This document shows positions 5,449 to 5,626 of a stretch of DNA of 5,626 nucleotides, piece by piece. The notes under the pieces are model-generated. The model was not told the origin of the DNA and did no database searches. It was given only the letters and a program-made list of their open reading frames with translations. The translations under genes and the position numbers were made by a program. This DNA comes from Candidatus Krumholzibacteriia bacterium (GTDB lineage Bacteria > Krumholzibacteriota > Krumholzibacteriia > LZORAL124-64-63): contig DAOWLV010000242.1 of the NCBI GenBank assembly GCA_030643455.1, positions 1-5,626 on the forward strand, read 5' to 3'. The first letter of the stretch is position 1. Every line of letters begins with the position of its first letter.

Positions 5449-5626
5449 TTACCAGCTTGGCAAAGTCTCCCAGCCCGGGAAGGGATCGTAGACGATGCGA
5501 TAACCATCCTCGGCATCGAAATCTAACACGATCCGCATGTTGGTTTGTGCTCGAAGAATATCCAATAGTTCGGCGTACGGCATGGTGTGAACGGGCGATC
5601 CCTCGGGCACTTCCCAGCTGCAGACC
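5449..5626 (-). CDS. C-terminal end of an unrecognised protein (5' part beyond window)
   Basis: The minus strand is open from the right edge to a TAA at 5449-5451, giving 58 residues. The visible part reads plausibly as protein: a predicted helix MPYAELLDILRAQ, a strand-like NMRIVLDF, an acidic turn DAEDGY, a strand RIVYDP, and an aromatic end PGWETLPSW. Protein-like composition supports a real gene despite the short length. I do not recognise the family. An internal ATG at about 5583 could be a start, which would leave a protein of only about 44 residues; but the frame stays open to the edge, so a longer gene truncated by the window is more likely. Confidence 0.6.
   Translation of the reverse strand, partial: VCSWEVPEGSPVHTMPYAELLDILRAQTNMRIVLDFDAEDGYRIVYDPFPGWETLPSW

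Overview
The window looks like chromosomal DNA of a GC-rich, Gram-negative-type bacterium. The best hint to the lineage is the secreted subtilase. It ends in a PNPFN-type, FlgD-Ig-like C-terminal domain and carries an Asp/Asn-rich calcium-loop insert, a combination common in FCB-group and candidate-phylum bacteria such as Krumholzibacteriota, Eisenbacteria or Latescibacterota. That placement is inference and weak. I see no tRNA, rRNA, CRISPR array, insertion sequence or phage gene.

Layout, left to right. (1) 1-1193, minus: a RhlE-type DEAD-box RNA helicase with every core motif; its C-terminal tail runs off the left edge. (2) 1194-1417: a short intergenic stretch with a plausible sigma-70-type promoter for the helicase and a 7-bp palindrome over its -10 box. 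(3) 1418-2484, minus: a two-gene operon with a 4-nt GTGA overlap, encoding a lipoprotein c-type cytochrome and then an FmdE-like protein. (4) 2602-4274, minus: a secreted S8 (subtilisin-like) protease split into two reading frames by an apparent one-base loss in a C5 run. (5) 4275-4433: a divergent intergenic region with an extended -10 promoter for the protease and a hairpin in its leader. (6) 4434-5198, plus: a secreted beta-sandwich protein of unknown function, probably concanavalin/LamG-like or carbohydrate-binding. (7) 5199-5448: a convergent spacer with small hairpins only. (8) 5449-5626, minus: the last 58 codons of an unrecognised protein entering from the right edge.

Only the cytochrome/FmdE-like pair shows clear co-expression. 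The helicase, the protease and the beta-sandwich protein each appear to have their own start signals and are not obviously one pathway. The two points most worth following are the protease and the cytochrome/FmdE pair. The protease is frameshifted between its Asp/His half and its Ser half, and it also lacks the oxyanion-hole Asn. The FmdE homologue keeps the GHxCP cysteine, seems to have lost the second conserved cysteine site, and is translationally coupled to a membrane-anchored cytochrome c.
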